Shown: positions 1-8,132, numbered from the stretch's first letter. The stretch: DNA of 64,000 nt from DAOSXA01 sp964526835 (GCA_964526835.1 CAZGMK010000011.1:1-64000); one strand, 5' to 3'. Program-made: numbers and translations. The notes: a model not told the origin generated them from the letters alone.

Positions 1-1
1 C

Positions 2-1522
2 AATTTACCTCTCATCCACCTTAACGACCTGTCCAGTTTTCCGCAACCACCTCTACGCTTCTACTGGCACGACACTCTTAGGTTCGAGTGCCTCAGTCGC
101 GACACTGTCGCGAAGATTGAGCTCGTGTTCTCCGAAGCAGTCTACGACTGGGACGGGTTCCAGACTGTTACTATTGATTCCATCTATGCAATGGCCGGAC
201 AGTCGCAGCAAGAAGCCGAGGTTCTGAATGTGCCGGCAGAGTATGTCACCATTCAGTCGGCCATTGCTGCGGCTTCCAGCGGGGATACCGTATTGGTGGC
301 GCCGGGTGAGTATCGCGAGATTCTCGATTTCCTTGGCAAGCGGATAGTTGTGCGCAGTGAATTCGGTCCAGATAGCACACTCTTGACTTATCCCAACCGT
401 GTCGATAAGCTTGTGCGGTTTGAGAATGGCGAAGACACGACGAGTGTGTTGGAGGGCTTCCGCATTTCCGACGTCTCTCACAACCTGGCGCTGATATCAA
501 TTCAGAATTCTGGTGCGCGTGTATCTGCGTGTCGCTTCGTGGGCAACACAAACTTCAAACCGAGTCCGTCTTCGTGGGGTGTTATTGGCATCGACTATGG
601 TGACTTTGTTATTGTCGAGAACTGTCACTTTGAATCCAACCAGTCTTACAGCTCTGGGGCTATCGGGTGTTCCGGCGGGCGTGGCCGAGTCAAAGGGTGT
701 GCCTTTGTTAACAATACAGCATTTGGCGACTTCGGCGGCGCAGTAGGAATTGGCGGATGGCGCAAACGCAGCACATTCGAGATCACACACAACCTGTTCG
801 TTGGCAACTCGGCGCCCCATGGAGGTGCGGTGTTCGTGAGCGAGAATGACTCAACGTACATAGGACATAACACATTCTACGACAACACGTCCTCCGCGAG
901 TGACGGGGGCGGCATATGTGTGTGGTACTACTGTCAAAACGTGTCCCTGGTTGAGAACGTAATCGATAACTGCACCGGTTACGGAATCGCCAACCGGCAC
1001 GGTTCTACTGTCGATGCTGAATGCAATAACGTATTCTCATGCACGCCGTCAAACTACAGCACGGGGGTGAGTCCGGGCTCCTCTTCTATCTCAGCGGACC
1101 CACTCTTCTGCAATCCCGACTTGCTGGATTTCACCGTTTCAATCGAATCACCGTGTCTCCCATCGAACAACGACTGTGGTATTCTAATAGGGGCCCGGGG
1201 TTCCGGGTGCGATACACCTACGAACATCGACGACCCCGAGTGGAATCGGGGCTCCATTCCCGGTCGTCTTACAGCCAGCAATCATCCGAACCCATTCAAC
1301 CCGTTGACCAGCATCGACTTTTCGCTGCCGCGCGCGGCGCGAACGCAGGTGGATGTCTTCAACGTGAGAGGCCAGAGAGTCGCGCGGTTACTCGATGCTC
1401 GGCTCAGTGCTGGATCGCACAGGGTGCAGTGGAGTGGCCAGGACCATGCAAGCGGAATCTACATTTATAGGATTCACTCCGGCGGACAACACGTCAGCAA
1501 GAAGATGCTGCTTCTGAAGTAG
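2..1522 (+). CDS. Secreted right-handed beta-helix protein with C-terminal sorting domain (5' end outside window)
   Basis: The frame is open to the left edge, so the N-terminus is missing; a GTG at 125 is the first internal start candidate, but the reading frame before it is also protein-like. About 506 residues are visible. The middle has the asparagine- and glycine-rich spacing of parallel beta-helix (Pectate-lyase_3/Beta_helix) repeats, starting from 'YVTIQSAIAAASSGDTVLVA', a motif common in such domains. The last ~75 residues carry 'NHPNPFNP', then 'DVFNVRGQRVARLL' and end in 'MLLLK'. This is the FlgD-like/type-A C-terminal sorting domain that targets proteins for surface export in FCB-type bacteria. 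The protein is probably a surface or secreted adhesin or carbohydrate-binding factor; the substrate is unknown. Confidence 0.8.
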   Translation, partial: NLPLIHLNDLSSFPQPPLRFYWHDTLRFECLSRDTVAKIELVFSEAVYDWDGFQTVTIDSIYAMAGQSQQEAEVLNVPAEYVTIQSAIAAASSGDTVLVAPGEYREILDFLGKRIVVRSEFGPDSTLLTYPNRVDKLVRFENGEDTTSVLEGFRISDVSHNLALISIQNSGARVSACRFVGNTNFKPSPSSWGVIGIDYGDFVIVENCHFESNQSYSSGAIGCSGGRGRVKGCAFVNNTAFGDFGGAVGIGGWRKRSTFEITHNLFVGNSAPHGGAVFVSENDSTYIGHNTFYDNTSSASDGGGICVWYYCQNVSLVENVIDNCTGYGIANRHGSTVDAECNNVFSCTPSNYSTGVSPGSSSISADPLFCNPDLLDFTVSIESPCLPSNNDCGILIGARGSGCDTPTNIDDPEWNRGSIPGRLTASNHPNPFNPLTSIDFSLPRAARTQVDVFNVRGQRVARLLDARLSAGSHRVQWSGQDHASGIYIYRIHSGGQHVSKKMLLLK

Positions 1523-1572
1523 CCTTCAGATGCTCGGGCACCCCGCCCGAGGCTCGGCCGGGTGGCCCGGAG

Positions 1573-1665
1573 CTCTGCGGTGGGACGGAGGGCTCTGACG
1601 CTCCGCGTCAGCAAGAAGCCGCGGAGCGGCAGCGGAAGCGTTGCACCGCAGAGCGATGCAACGAG
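1573..1665 (+). repeat. Dispersed intergenic repeat, copy 1
   Basis: Shares long blocks with 39704-39796: a CTGCGGyGGGACGG start, an identical GACGCTCCGCGTCAGCA core, and a GCAGAGC...GCAACGAG end, in the same order and with similar spacing. Both copies are in non-coding DNA. There is no coding potential and no transposase nearby, so it is probably a small non-autonomous element. Confidence 0.7.
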
Positions 1666-1680
1666 GGGAAGGGGGAATCG

Positions 1681-1730
1681 ACCCTCCCCCGGCTGCGCCG
1701 ACCCCTCCCGGGGAGGGGTTGAAAACAAGA
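1681..1730 (+). repeat. CT-rich hairpin repeat, copy 1
   Basis: Matches 6131-6180 over about 50 bases. Both begin ACCCTCCCC, contain CCCCTCCC followed by an inverted GGAGGG arm, and end in GAAAAC. The two copies differ inside the arms. Non-coding. Confidence 0.6.
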
Positions 1731-1742
1731 TATCCCTCGTAG

Positions 1743-1765
1743 GTCAGGACCCTTGCGGTCCTGAC
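1743..1765. repeat. Hairpin GTCAGGACC / GGTCCTGAC
   Basis: Perfect 9-bp inverted repeat with a CTTGC loop. It has a structural twin at 27255-27277 (GTCAAAACC / GGTTTTGAC, loop CCTGT) in which two stem base pairs are changed on both sides, so pairing is kept. Confidence 0.65.
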
Positions 1766-2255
1766 ACGGGAGACGGCACACGGTGTCGAACTGAGTGGGT
1801 CGATACGACGAGCGGGTCTATTTCACGGTAGGAGCGAAAAGTCTTTCGCCCATTGTTGCCAGGTTCTGCGTCATTTGGAAAGGGGCAAATGTTATTTGCC
1901 CCTACCGCCTGGCATCGCGTTACCTCCCGCCTCGTGATTCACAATACTGGTAGTCCCCGTGGCGGAGGGTTAGCATTTGCCCAGGCTGCAGGTTACGAAT
2001 TCCCCTCTCCCAAAATTGCAGGAGGGGTCGGGGGTGAGGGTTGATTCAAACACTAGGAATGATCCCACCCGAGGATGGGTGGGCTACCGCTTTGCTCTCG
2101 GTCGGGCGACACAACGCCGCCCGCTACGCGGCAAGACAGCCTTCATCGCGTGGCCGCGGGGCTTGACTCCGCGGCGCTGATCGGCCAACAGAGGCCTGTA
2201 AACAAGCCCGAAAAGCTGGCGCCCGCGTGCGGTTTGCACCCTGTGCCGATCCGGA

Positions 2256-3095
2256 CTAGCGCCGCTGTATGTCTACCAGGTCGTAATCGACGTTCGACTC
2301 TGTCCGGACGATGTACTGCTCTTCGTCCCCGCCGCTGCAGACCGCCGTGCGGTGGCCCTCCATGGTCCAGTTCTGGCGTTCGCTGACGATGATTCCTTCT
2401 TTATGGGCGAAATAGGTGATCCCCGTCATATCGATCTTATCCCAACCGGAATATGTGCAGGTGTCCTTGGTGCGCGGCTGTACCGGAATGACCAGGGTGC
2501 CGTCGTACTCAATGACCGCACAGTCATGCCCGCGTTCGCGCACCAGCGACTTGATCCGGTAAGTAGTTGTGGCGTCCATGTTCTCTTCCGGCAGCAGGAC
2601 GCTCGTGCTCTGGCTCCAGCTGAAGCCGACCGGCAACTCGCCGCGGGGGAAGATCGGCATGCCTTGCTCGTAGTAGTTCTTTATCCATGTCGCGGTGGAC
2701 TGATCGGCGTCCGGAATGCGGATGTCGGTATGACGGCCGTTCGGTTCGATACTGATCTTGGTCACCCGAGTCTTGTGCATCGTATCCACGGTGCCGGGGT
2801 TGTTTGCGGCCGGCGCCGTCCACCACCATCTGGAGCTGTCCAGAAGGTGGGCAACGCCGTCATTGTCCTTCGAGAGTACATTGGTGACAATGTCAACGTG
2901 GTACGTGTGGGCGGCCTTTTCTACAATCGAATCCCCCATGGTCGTGCGCATATTGGACTTGGTTACCTGTTTGTAGACCAGGCGCATCCCCGGTTCATAC
3001 TTGAACTTGAGCGTGACGGTATTCTCCTTGTCGGAGCAACCCGGGGCTATCAGGAGAAGCAGCCCGACAGCCATAGTGGCGGTGAGTTTTGGCAA
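2256..3095 (-). CDS. Predicted lipoprotein of unknown function (DUF6263-like)
   Basis: 279 residues. A short basic start, a hydrophobic run and 'LLIAPGC' look like a lipoprotein signal with the cysteine near residue 20, though proline at -2 is atypical. The mature part starts 'VTLKFKYEPGMRLVYKQVTK' and reads as an extracytoplasmic beta-rich domain similar to families of periplasmic proteins with a 'KF.pG..y.y' opening; I cannot assign a function. The start is TTG, chosen because AAGGA lies 7 bases upstream and no ATG precedes the signal peptide. It is the last gene of a sigma/anti-sigma/lipoprotein operon, so it may be a target or a co-sensor of that system (inference). Confidence 0.75.
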   Translation of the reverse strand: MPKLTATMAVGLLLLIAPGCSDKENTVTLKFKYEPGMRLVYKQVTKSNMRTTMGDSIVEKAAHTYHVDIVTNVLSKDNDGVAHLLDSSRWWWTAPAANNPGTVDTMHKTRVTKISIEPNGRHTDIRIPDADQSTATWIKNYYEQGMPIFPRGELPVGFSWSQSTSVLLPEENMDATTTYRIKSLVRERGHDCAVIEYDGTLVIPVQPRTKDTCTYSGWDKIDMTGITYFAHKEGIIVSERQNWTMEGHRTAVCSGGDEEQYIVRTESNVDYDLVDIQRR

Positions 3096-3105
3096 GGTCG
3101 AGTCC

Positions 3106-3702
3106 TTAGTTTATGATGTCAGCGTTTTCCGTTCCCTGCGAAATCTGAACCATTTCGATAATCATGGCCAGCCGCCCCGGAGTCGCCGGCGATCCCATCA
3201 TGAGCATACCCCTGGCCAGGCGGCGGCGATCGTCGGTTGTGTACACAGCGTCGTCCAGGTCGAGCTGCCCCGCCAGAGCCTCCGTGAAATAAACCGATTG
3301 ACCGATTCCGGCCACGGCGAACGTGGACGGCGAGTGGTGGCGACTCTCGCCGACGAGGATCGCCGATACCAGAATCGCGATTGACGCCGCCAACGAAACG
3401 ATCGAGCGTACGAAGGCGTGGCGTTTCCTGCGGTCCCGATCCTTGGCTGCTGACCTTGTGCGCTGCGGTTCGGCTTCAACGATCCGCGCCAAAATCAGGT
3501 GCGTGGTCTGTTGCCAGTAGTCGCTGTCCGGGGTAGAAGGCTTGCTATTCTTTAGCAACTCCTTGAGTCGTTTCGTGTCGGCCAGTTCCTGTCGGCAGCT
3601 TGCGCAGCCTTCCAGGTGATCTTCGAGCTCACACGCGGAACTCGCGTCGAGATCACCGTCAACGTAGTCGTCAAGGAGCGAGAGGGCGGTGCGACAAGTC
3701 AT
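3106..3702 (-). CDS. Anti-sigma factor, zinc-finger (zf-HC2) type, single-pass
   Basis: 198 residues. The N-terminal anti-sigma zinc module is complete: C3, then H29-x3-C33-x2-C36, ending 'HLEGCASCRQEL'. A basic stretch (83-98) precedes one membrane helix at about 99-118, and ~80 residues lie outside. This fits a membrane anti-sigma factor holding the ECF sigma factor encoded just upstream. The start is ATG at 3702, with GGAG upstream; the sigma gene's TGA overlaps it as ATGA, so translation is probably coupled. A longer in-frame extension to 3795 exists but would run inside the sigma gene and lacks conserved features. The extracytoplasmic signal is unknown. Confidence 0.88.
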   Translation of the reverse strand: MTCRTALSLLDDYVDGDLDASSACELEDHLEGCASCRQELADTKRLKELLKNSKPSTPDSDYWQQTTHLILARIVEAEPQRTRSAAKDRDRRKRHAFVRSIVSLAASIAILVSAILVGESRHHSPSTFAVAGIGQSVYFTEALAGQLDLDDAVYTTDDRRRLARGMLMMGSPATPGRLAMIIEMVQISQGTENADIIN

Positions 3703-4280
3703 TTTTGCTCCTTCAGCCTGAGTCGGCCCTTGAGTATCTTCTTGAGCTTGCTGCGCGCGATGTGGAGATTCGATCTGACGGTGGCCTGAGGACACTCGAA
3801 AATCTGCGCGATCTCCTGCTTGCTGTAGCCCTCGACATCGTGAAGAATGGCGGTCATACGCTGTCGGGGCGGCAGGGTGTCCAGAGCACTCTGTATCTCT
3901 TCCATCAGGCGCCTGTTCTCGTATATTTCCTTTGGCGTATTGACCCGGCGCGCCAGGTCGAGTTGAGTCTCGCCCGGCAGCGCTGAGCTGTCGCCCTCCA
4001 TCGCGCTGTGGCCCTTGCGTTTTCGCAGCAGATCGATAGCGTAGTTGGTGGCGATACGCATAAGGAAAGTCGAGAAGTAGCTTACATTATTCAGCTCCTG
4101 TCGTTTGTTGTAAACCCTGACAAAGGTCTCCTGAACTACCTCATCGGCGTCCAGGTGGTTGCCCATCATCCGGTACGCAACCTGGTAGATCTTATCTCGG
4201 AACCTGCTTATCAGTTCGGCGAAGGCGGGCTCATCCCCGTCCAAAAATCGCCTCACCAAATCGGGGACACTTGCACTCAT
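3699..4280 (-). CDS. ECF-type RNA polymerase sigma factor
   Basis: 193 residues with region 2 ('DEPAFAELISRFRDKIYQVAYRMMGNHLDADEVVQETFVRVY') and region 4 ('LPPRQRMTAILHDVEGYSKQEIAQIFECPQATVRSNLHIARSKLKKIL'), the normal layout and length of an extracytoplasmic-function sigma factor. It directs polymerase to envelope-stress or similar regulons and is held by the anti-sigma factor encoded next (4-base overlap). It is the first gene of the operon and is divergent from the MFS gene; a TTGACA at 4398-4403 on this strand has only a weak -10 partner, so the promoter may instead be an ECF (autoregulated) one. Confidence 0.93.
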   Translation of the reverse strand: MSASVPDLVRRFLDGDEPAFAELISRFRDKIYQVAYRMMGNHLDADEVVQETFVRVYNKRQELNNVSYFSTFLMRIATNYAIDLLRKRKGHSAMEGDSSALPGETQLDLARRVNTPKEIYENRRLMEEIQSALDTLPPRQRMTAILHDVEGYSKQEIAQIFECPQATVRSNLHIARSKLKKILKGRLRLKEQK

Positions 4281-4355
4281 ACCCCGAAGGTCGTCTTACT
4301 AGTAGTTGGACGTTTGTTGTACACAGTTGTTTAACGGCGACGTGATAAAAAGCTG

Positions 4356-4384
4356 TTGACGCCACCGCGAAAGCAGGGTATGAT
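4356..4384 (+). promoter_or_regulatory. Sigma-70-type promoter of the MFS gene
   Basis: TTGACG, 17-base spacer, TATGAT (five of six matches in each box). It lies 58 bases before the TTG start of the transporter gene and overlaps the control region of the divergent sigma operon. Confidence 0.65.
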
Positions 4385-4442
4385 TATCCGCGATTATTGT
4401 CAATCCTTTTTTGCCGCAAGGACTTAGGTCGGTGATCGCAAA

Positions 4443-5882
4443 TTGAACAAGACCTCCATCAGTCCATACCGCTTCTTCGCGATAGCCGCCACCGGGACTT
4501 TTCTGGGGACCCTGGAGGGGTCGATTCTGAATGTGGCCCTGCCGACGATCGCCGACGAGTTGCAGGTGGCGGTCGATACGGTGGCGTGGGTGGTCCTGGC
4601 TTATACGCTGACTCTGGTCTCGCTGATGATGGTCTACGGCGCCTGGGCGGGACATCGCGGCTACTACTTCGCCTACCGCTACGGCTACACCATTTTCCTG
4701 ATCGGAACCGCCATTTGTGCGGTCAGCCAGGGATTCTATATGCTGGTGGCCGGGAGAGTGATTCAAGCCACCGGCTCGGCGATGTTACAGGCGGTGGGGA
4801 TGGGATTGATAACGACTGTCTTTCCGCCGGAGCGACGGGGCAAGGGCATAGGCCTGATGGCCATGGTCGTGGCGGCCGGGTTGATGAGCGGCCCGCCGCT
4901 GGGCGGGTTTCTCCTGGAAGTGTGGCCGTGGCAGTCCATTTTTTGGGTCAGCCTGCCGGTCGGCGGTGCGGGCCTGCTGCTAAGCTTCCTGTTCTTGCGC
5001 AGGTTGGAGGTTCCGCTCCGCAAGAAACCGCTTCACCTGACTGCAGCGGTGTCGTTGTCAGCCACTCTGTTGTCGGTGATGTTGTGGTTGTCGCTGATCG
5101 ACGAGTATCCCGCCGGCGACTGGAGGCTCATGGGCCTGGCGGCCATATTCGTGGTTGCCGTGGTTTCGTTTATTCGTCAGGAGTCGGATCCGGACACAGC
5201 CCTGATAGGCCTGCAGATATTCAACAACCGCCAATTCAGTACAGCCGTGGCGGCGATGTTTCTGATGTTCGCGGCGCTCGGAGGGACGACCATCCTGATC
5301 CCGTTTTACCTTCAGGATGTCCGTCACTACTCGCCCCGAATAATCGGCCTGTTCCTGATCATCCTGCCGGTGACGATGGCCTTCATCGCCCCGGTTGCCG
5401 GACGGATCTCCGATCGCATCGGCTACCGCTTTCTGACCAGTTTCGGGATGGCTCTTCTGCTGGGCGGGCTGTACATGATTTTCAATTGGCAGCCGAGGAC
5501 GCCTGATTTGCATCTGGTCCTGTCTCTGGTGGCTGTTGGCCTGGGAGTGGCTGTGTTCAACAGCCCGAATTCATCGGCCATGATGGGTTCGGTACCTGAG
5601 ACGCAGCGGACGGTCGCGTCGAGCATCCTTTCGACTACACGGGTGATCGGAATGTCATTCGGGATTGCCGCTTCGACGGCGATCTTCGCCTGGTTCCAGC
5701 GGAAGTATCACGGGTTGGGAGGAGAGGGCGTCGCGTTTATGGCCAGTTACCATCAGGTACTCAAGGCCACCATGACAATGGCCGGTCTGGGGATGGCGCT
5801 GTGTCTGACTCGTCGCAACCGGGTCAGTCCGCCGGAGGAATCCGCCAACAAATCGGTTGACAACACCGGACTTCAATTGTAA
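4443..5882 (+). CDS. Major facilitator superfamily multidrug transporter, DHA2 (14-helix) type
   Basis: 479 residues, almost entirely hydrophobic helices. The N-terminal 'GTFLGTLEGSILNVALPTIA' is the DHA2/EmrB-QacA signature helix 1, and 'RVIQATGSAMLQAVGMGLI' matches the family's motif region. The length fits a 14-helix drug:H+ antiporter acting in the inner membrane. The start is TTG with no strong Shine-Dalgarno sequence; no better start precedes the first helix. It has a good promoter of its own and is divergent from the ECF operon, which may co-regulate it. No membrane-fusion (EmrA) partner is adjacent, so it probably works alone. The substrate cannot be inferred. Confidence 0.9.
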   Translation: MNKTSISPYRFFAIAATGTFLGTLEGSILNVALPTIADELQVAVDTVAWVVLAYTLTLVSLMMVYGAWAGHRGYYFAYRYGYTIFLIGTAICAVSQGFYMLVAGRVIQATGSAMLQAVGMGLITTVFPPERRGKGIGLMAMVVAAGLMSGPPLGGFLLEVWPWQSIFWVSLPVGGAGLLLSFLFLRRLEVPLRKKPLHLTAAVSLSATLLSVMLWLSLIDEYPAGDWRLMGLAAIFVVAVVSFIRQESDPDTALIGLQIFNNRQFSTAVAAMFLMFAALGGTTILIPFYLQDVRHYSPRIIGLFLIILPVTMAFIAPVAGRISDRIGYRFLTSFGMALLLGGLYMIFNWQPRTPDLHLVLSLVAVGLGVAVFNSPNSSAMMGSVPETQRTVASSILSTTRVIGMSFGIAASTAIFAWFQRKYHGLGGEGVAFMASYHQVLKATMTMAGLGMALCLTRRNRVSPPEESANKSVDNTGLQL

Positions 5883-5897
5883 ACTGCCTACCTGACT

Positions 5898-5973
5898 GGG
5901 GCCATAGCTCAGTTGGGAGAGCGCATGACTGGCAGTCATGAGGTCAGGGGTTCGACCCCCCTTGGCTCCACCA
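5898..5973 (+). tRNA. tRNA-Ala (anticodon GGC)
   Basis: Full cloverleaf: acceptor GGGGCCA/TGGCTCC, D arm GCTC...GAGC, anticodon stem CATGA/TCATG with loop CTGGCAG giving anticodon GGC, T arm AGGGG-TTCGACC-CCCCT, and an encoded CCA. It reads GCC codons. Confidence 0.97.
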
Positions 5974-5983
5974 AGTTCCGAGG

Positions 5984-6026
5984 CTCCCGCGGATTCCCCT
6001 TGTCCGCGGGAGTCTATTCTGTTTTT
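5984..6026 (+). terminator. Rho-independent terminator after tRNA-Ala
   Basis: Inverted repeat CTCCCGCGGA / TCCGCGGGAG (10-bp stem) followed by TCTATTCTGTTTTT. Located 10 bases after the tRNA. Confidence 0.75.
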
Positions 6027-6130
6027 GTGATTCTGCAGCGGCAAAAGCACGTGCTGACGAGTCTGAGATCGGGCTTCGGTCGGCAGCCTCGGGCCTGGGC
6101 TATTTGATAAACAATTTCGTGGACTAATGA

Positions 6131-6180
6131 ACCCTCCCCGGCCTGCGGCCACCCCTCCCATGGAGGGATCGAAAACCCGC
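6131..6180 (+). repeat. CT-rich hairpin repeat, copy 2
   Basis: Second copy of the 1681-1730 repeat. It sits at the ruined 5' end of a methyltransferase pseudogene, and the first ATG of that open frame (6127) lies just before it, so that ATG is probably not a native start. Confidence 0.55.
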
Positions 6181-6228
6181 AAGCTCGATGTCACATCAGC
6201 CTGGAAAGCAGGGGTACTATTGGACGAT

Positions 6229-6638
6229 TGTGGTGGATACAATGATTTCAGTCTGATAGCCGAAGCCTACGATTCTGTCTATGCCTCACGTCAGGATATT
6301 GATTTCTTCGTTGAGATGGCGGAACGTTGCGGAAGCCCGGTGCTTGAAGTCGGTTGCGGAACCGAACCCTTCTTCAACGGCGGATTCGCATTGCTCGGCG
6401 GGATTACTTCCGCCAGGTTCAGCATTGCGAAATAATCTACTACACTGCCACTCCGGATGGTCGCACCGACCGTCAGGTTCACGCTTTCCCGATGCGCTAT
6501 CTGTTTCGCTGGGAGGCCGAGCATCTGCTGGTGCGGTGCGGGTTCGAGATCGAGGCTTTGTATGCGGGGTACGACAAATCATCCTACGGCACGAAGGACC
6601 CCGGGGAGTTGATTTTCGTGGCGCGGAAACCTGGTTAG
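6229..6638 (+). pseudogene. SAM-dependent methyltransferase remnant with internal deletion and frameshift
   Basis: Frame 1 encodes a class I methyltransferase N-terminus ('IAEAYDSVYASRQDIDFFVE', then motif I 'VLEVGCGT', ending near 6362). It then loses similarity and stops at 6435. A different frame from about 6380 encodes the family's C-terminus ('YFRQVQHCEIIYYTATPDGR ... GELIFVARKPG', stop at 6638). The ~150-residue middle that should hold motifs II-IV is missing. The intact gene at 18347-19105 is a relative with the same domain order. A deletion joining the two ends out of frame explains this, and no functional enzyme is expected. Confidence 0.8.
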
Positions 6639-6667
6639 GATCCGACGTCCTGCAGCACAAGCAAAAG

Positions 6668-6689
6668 GCCCTCCCGGCATCGGGAGGGC
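6668..6689 (-). terminator. Terminator of the barrel gene
   Basis: Perfect 9-bp stem GCCCTCCCG / CGGGAGGGC with a GCAT loop; on the minus strand it is followed by CTTTTGC. It lies 30 bases after the stop of the 6719-7387 gene and may also block read-through from the other side. Confidence 0.75.
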
Positions 6690-6718
6690 GTTGCTCAGTC
6701 GAGGTTCATTCCTGCGAC

Positions 6719-7387
6719 TTAGAAATAAGTTGTCAGTCCAGTACCGATGTAGAACATTCCACCGATGTTACTGCTGAAGACCAGATCGTATTGAATCATT
6801 AGTGGAATCGCAATCCGCTCGTTGATCAGGAACTCACCGCCGACCGTTGGTCCGATGCCGAAACCGAATTTGCTCTCAGTCTCCAACTCCAGGTCTCCAC
6901 GATCGGTTACGATTTTTGCATCACCGAAACTGTGATTGTGGAATTTCAGAGCCAAGCCGGCATACGGATGAATTGGGCTGTTAGCGAGCCTGAAATACCA
7001 CATAGGCATGACGCCAAAGGATATCTGTGTGGTATTCCACTCGGCGCTCTGCAATGTGATTACAGTCCCGTCGTTCAATTGACCCTGAAAGTCGTTCCAG
7101 TCGGCATCGTCGCCGTAGAACGACATATGGAAAACGGGCTGGATATAGAAGCCCTGGGTAACCCGGAACTTCCCGGTTACGCCGAAGCGCAAGGTGGCAG
7201 CCGATCCTTCATCAATCTCGACGTTCTGCAACTCCATTTCATCCTCGAAACTCAGGCCGCCCGTAAAGCCCAGGCCGAAGTCCACCTGCACACCGAATCT
7301 CTTGCCCGAATAGTCGAACTGTCCGAAAGCTGAGGTCGATAGCATTAGCACACCGACCAGGACCAAAAGCGTTGCTTTCCCCGTCAT
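6719..7387 (-). CDS. Outer-membrane beta-barrel protein, paralogue A
   Basis: 222 residues. A signal peptide ('LLVLVGVLMLSTSAFGQ', cut about residue 22) is followed by 'FDYSGKRFGVQVDFGLGF' and alternating hydrophobic/polar strands, ending 'FYIGTGLTTYF' with a terminal aromatic residue as in outer-membrane barrels. The neighbouring gene at 7422-7985 encodes a paralogue with 'WDYSGQRFGLGGDLGLGV' and the same 'HPYAGL' block. Function is unknown; small barrels of this kind (OmpW/OMP_b-brl-like) are usually porins or structural proteins. A 34-base gap separates the two genes, and both are probably transcribed from the region upstream of 7985. Confidence 0.75.
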   Translation of the reverse strand: MTGKATLLVLVGVLMLSTSAFGQFDYSGKRFGVQVDFGLGFTGGLSFEDEMELQNVEIDEGSAATLRFGVTGKFRVTQGFYIQPVFHMSFYGDDADWNDFQGQLNDGTVITLQSAEWNTTQISFGVMPMWYFRLANSPIHPYAGLALKFHNHSFGDAKIVTDRGDLELETESKFGFGIGPTVGGEFLINERIAIPLMIQYDLVFSSNIGGMFYIGTGLTTYF

Positions 7388-7421
7388 AATATGATCCTTC
7401 CCAATATCTCTTGTATAGTGT

Positions 7422-7985
7422 CTACATTACGTAATATGTCATTCCAGCCGTGATCGTGAAGACGTCGGGGGACTTGAAAATCAGTTGGAACTTGTAGTCG
7501 TTGTAAAGGCCGATCTCCGGCGTGATGAGCCACTCGGCGCCGAAATTCCAATGAATGCCCATGCGGGCCTTAGTCTGGTTGCCGCCGTGAGTAATGTGGA
7601 AATTGGGGCAGAGGCCGGCATAGGGATGGACCGGGAATTTTCGGAATCTGAATTGATAAACCGGAGCCGGAGTGATGGTCATCTGCCAGGCGCCGCTCTT
7701 GACATACATCATGAAGCCGGGGACGATATAGAAGCCGTAATCCTTCAATACTTTGTACTTTGTGTTCACGCCCCATTGGAAACCCACCCCGACGTTGGAG
7801 GACGCTACGCCCAGGCCAAGATCGCCGCCGAGGCCAAATCTCTGTCCGCTGTAATCCCACGTTCTGCTCCTGCCGGTCTGCTGAGCCGAAGTGTCGCACG
7901 GCAGCAGCAAGACTATCAGTGCCAGCATCGCCGCCAACAACACCGCCGCAGGGCGCCGAGCACCTGTTGTTTCTGGCATTCTCAT
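7422..7985 (-). CDS. Outer-membrane beta-barrel protein, paralogue B
   Basis: 187 residues. There is a long signal segment ('AAVLLAAMLALIVLLLPCDTSAQ'). Its cysteine is followed by a normal SAQ signal-peptidase site, so it is more likely a secreted barrel than a lipoprotein. The mature part is paralogous to the gene downstream (shared 'DYSG.RFG', 'F.I.P.F', 'HPYAGL') and ends 'ITAGMTYYVM'. First gene of a probable two-gene unit of diverging duplicates. Function unknown. Confidence 0.72.
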   Translation of the reverse strand: MRMPETTGARRPAAVLLAAMLALIVLLLPCDTSAQQTGRSRTWDYSGQRFGLGGDLGLGVASSNVGVGFQWGVNTKYKVLKDYGFYIVPGFMMYVKSGAWQMTITPAPVYQFRFRKFPVHPYAGLCPNFHITHGGNQTKARMGIHWNFGAEWLITPEIGLYNDYKFQLIFKSPDVFTITAGMTYYVM

Positions 7986-8051
7986 TCTCCTTATTGGGCT
8001 ATCAACGTTCTGTTCATGTTCGCGGAAACCGCTGCGTAACTTGCCTAAGAA

Positions 8052-8086
8052 AGCGTTGCCCGCACATTAAGCGCAACGCTTTTTTT
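8052..8086 (+). terminator. Strong intrinsic-terminator-like hairpin with no gene upstream on this strand
   Basis: AGCGTTGC / GCAACGCT stem, then a run of T. It lies between divergently transcribed genes, so on the plus strand it ends nothing annotated; on the minus strand the T-tract is TTTCTT and it would fall in the leader of the barrel genes. It may end a small RNA or protect the downstream promoter from read-through. Confidence 0.55.
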
Positions 8087-8132
8087 CGTGGTGTTGACAT
8101 TGAGGGCAATGCTCGGCCCACGACACATTTTC

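Larger units (their letters stand above)
1523..2255. other. Gene-free region rich in hairpins and dispersed repeats
   Basis: I see no convincing gene in these 733 bases; short open frames here follow GC-rich repeats. The stretch holds a 93-base dispersed repeat (1573-1665), a CT/GA-rich repeat (1681-1730), a 9-bp-stem hairpin at 1743-1765, a compound hairpin at 1857-1914 (outer arms TGCCAGG/CCTGGCA, inner arms GGGGCAAAT/ATTTGCCCC), and a further CCCCTC/GAGGGG-type segment near 1999-2040. It lies between the 3' ends of two convergent genes, so no promoter is needed here. Confidence 0.6.
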
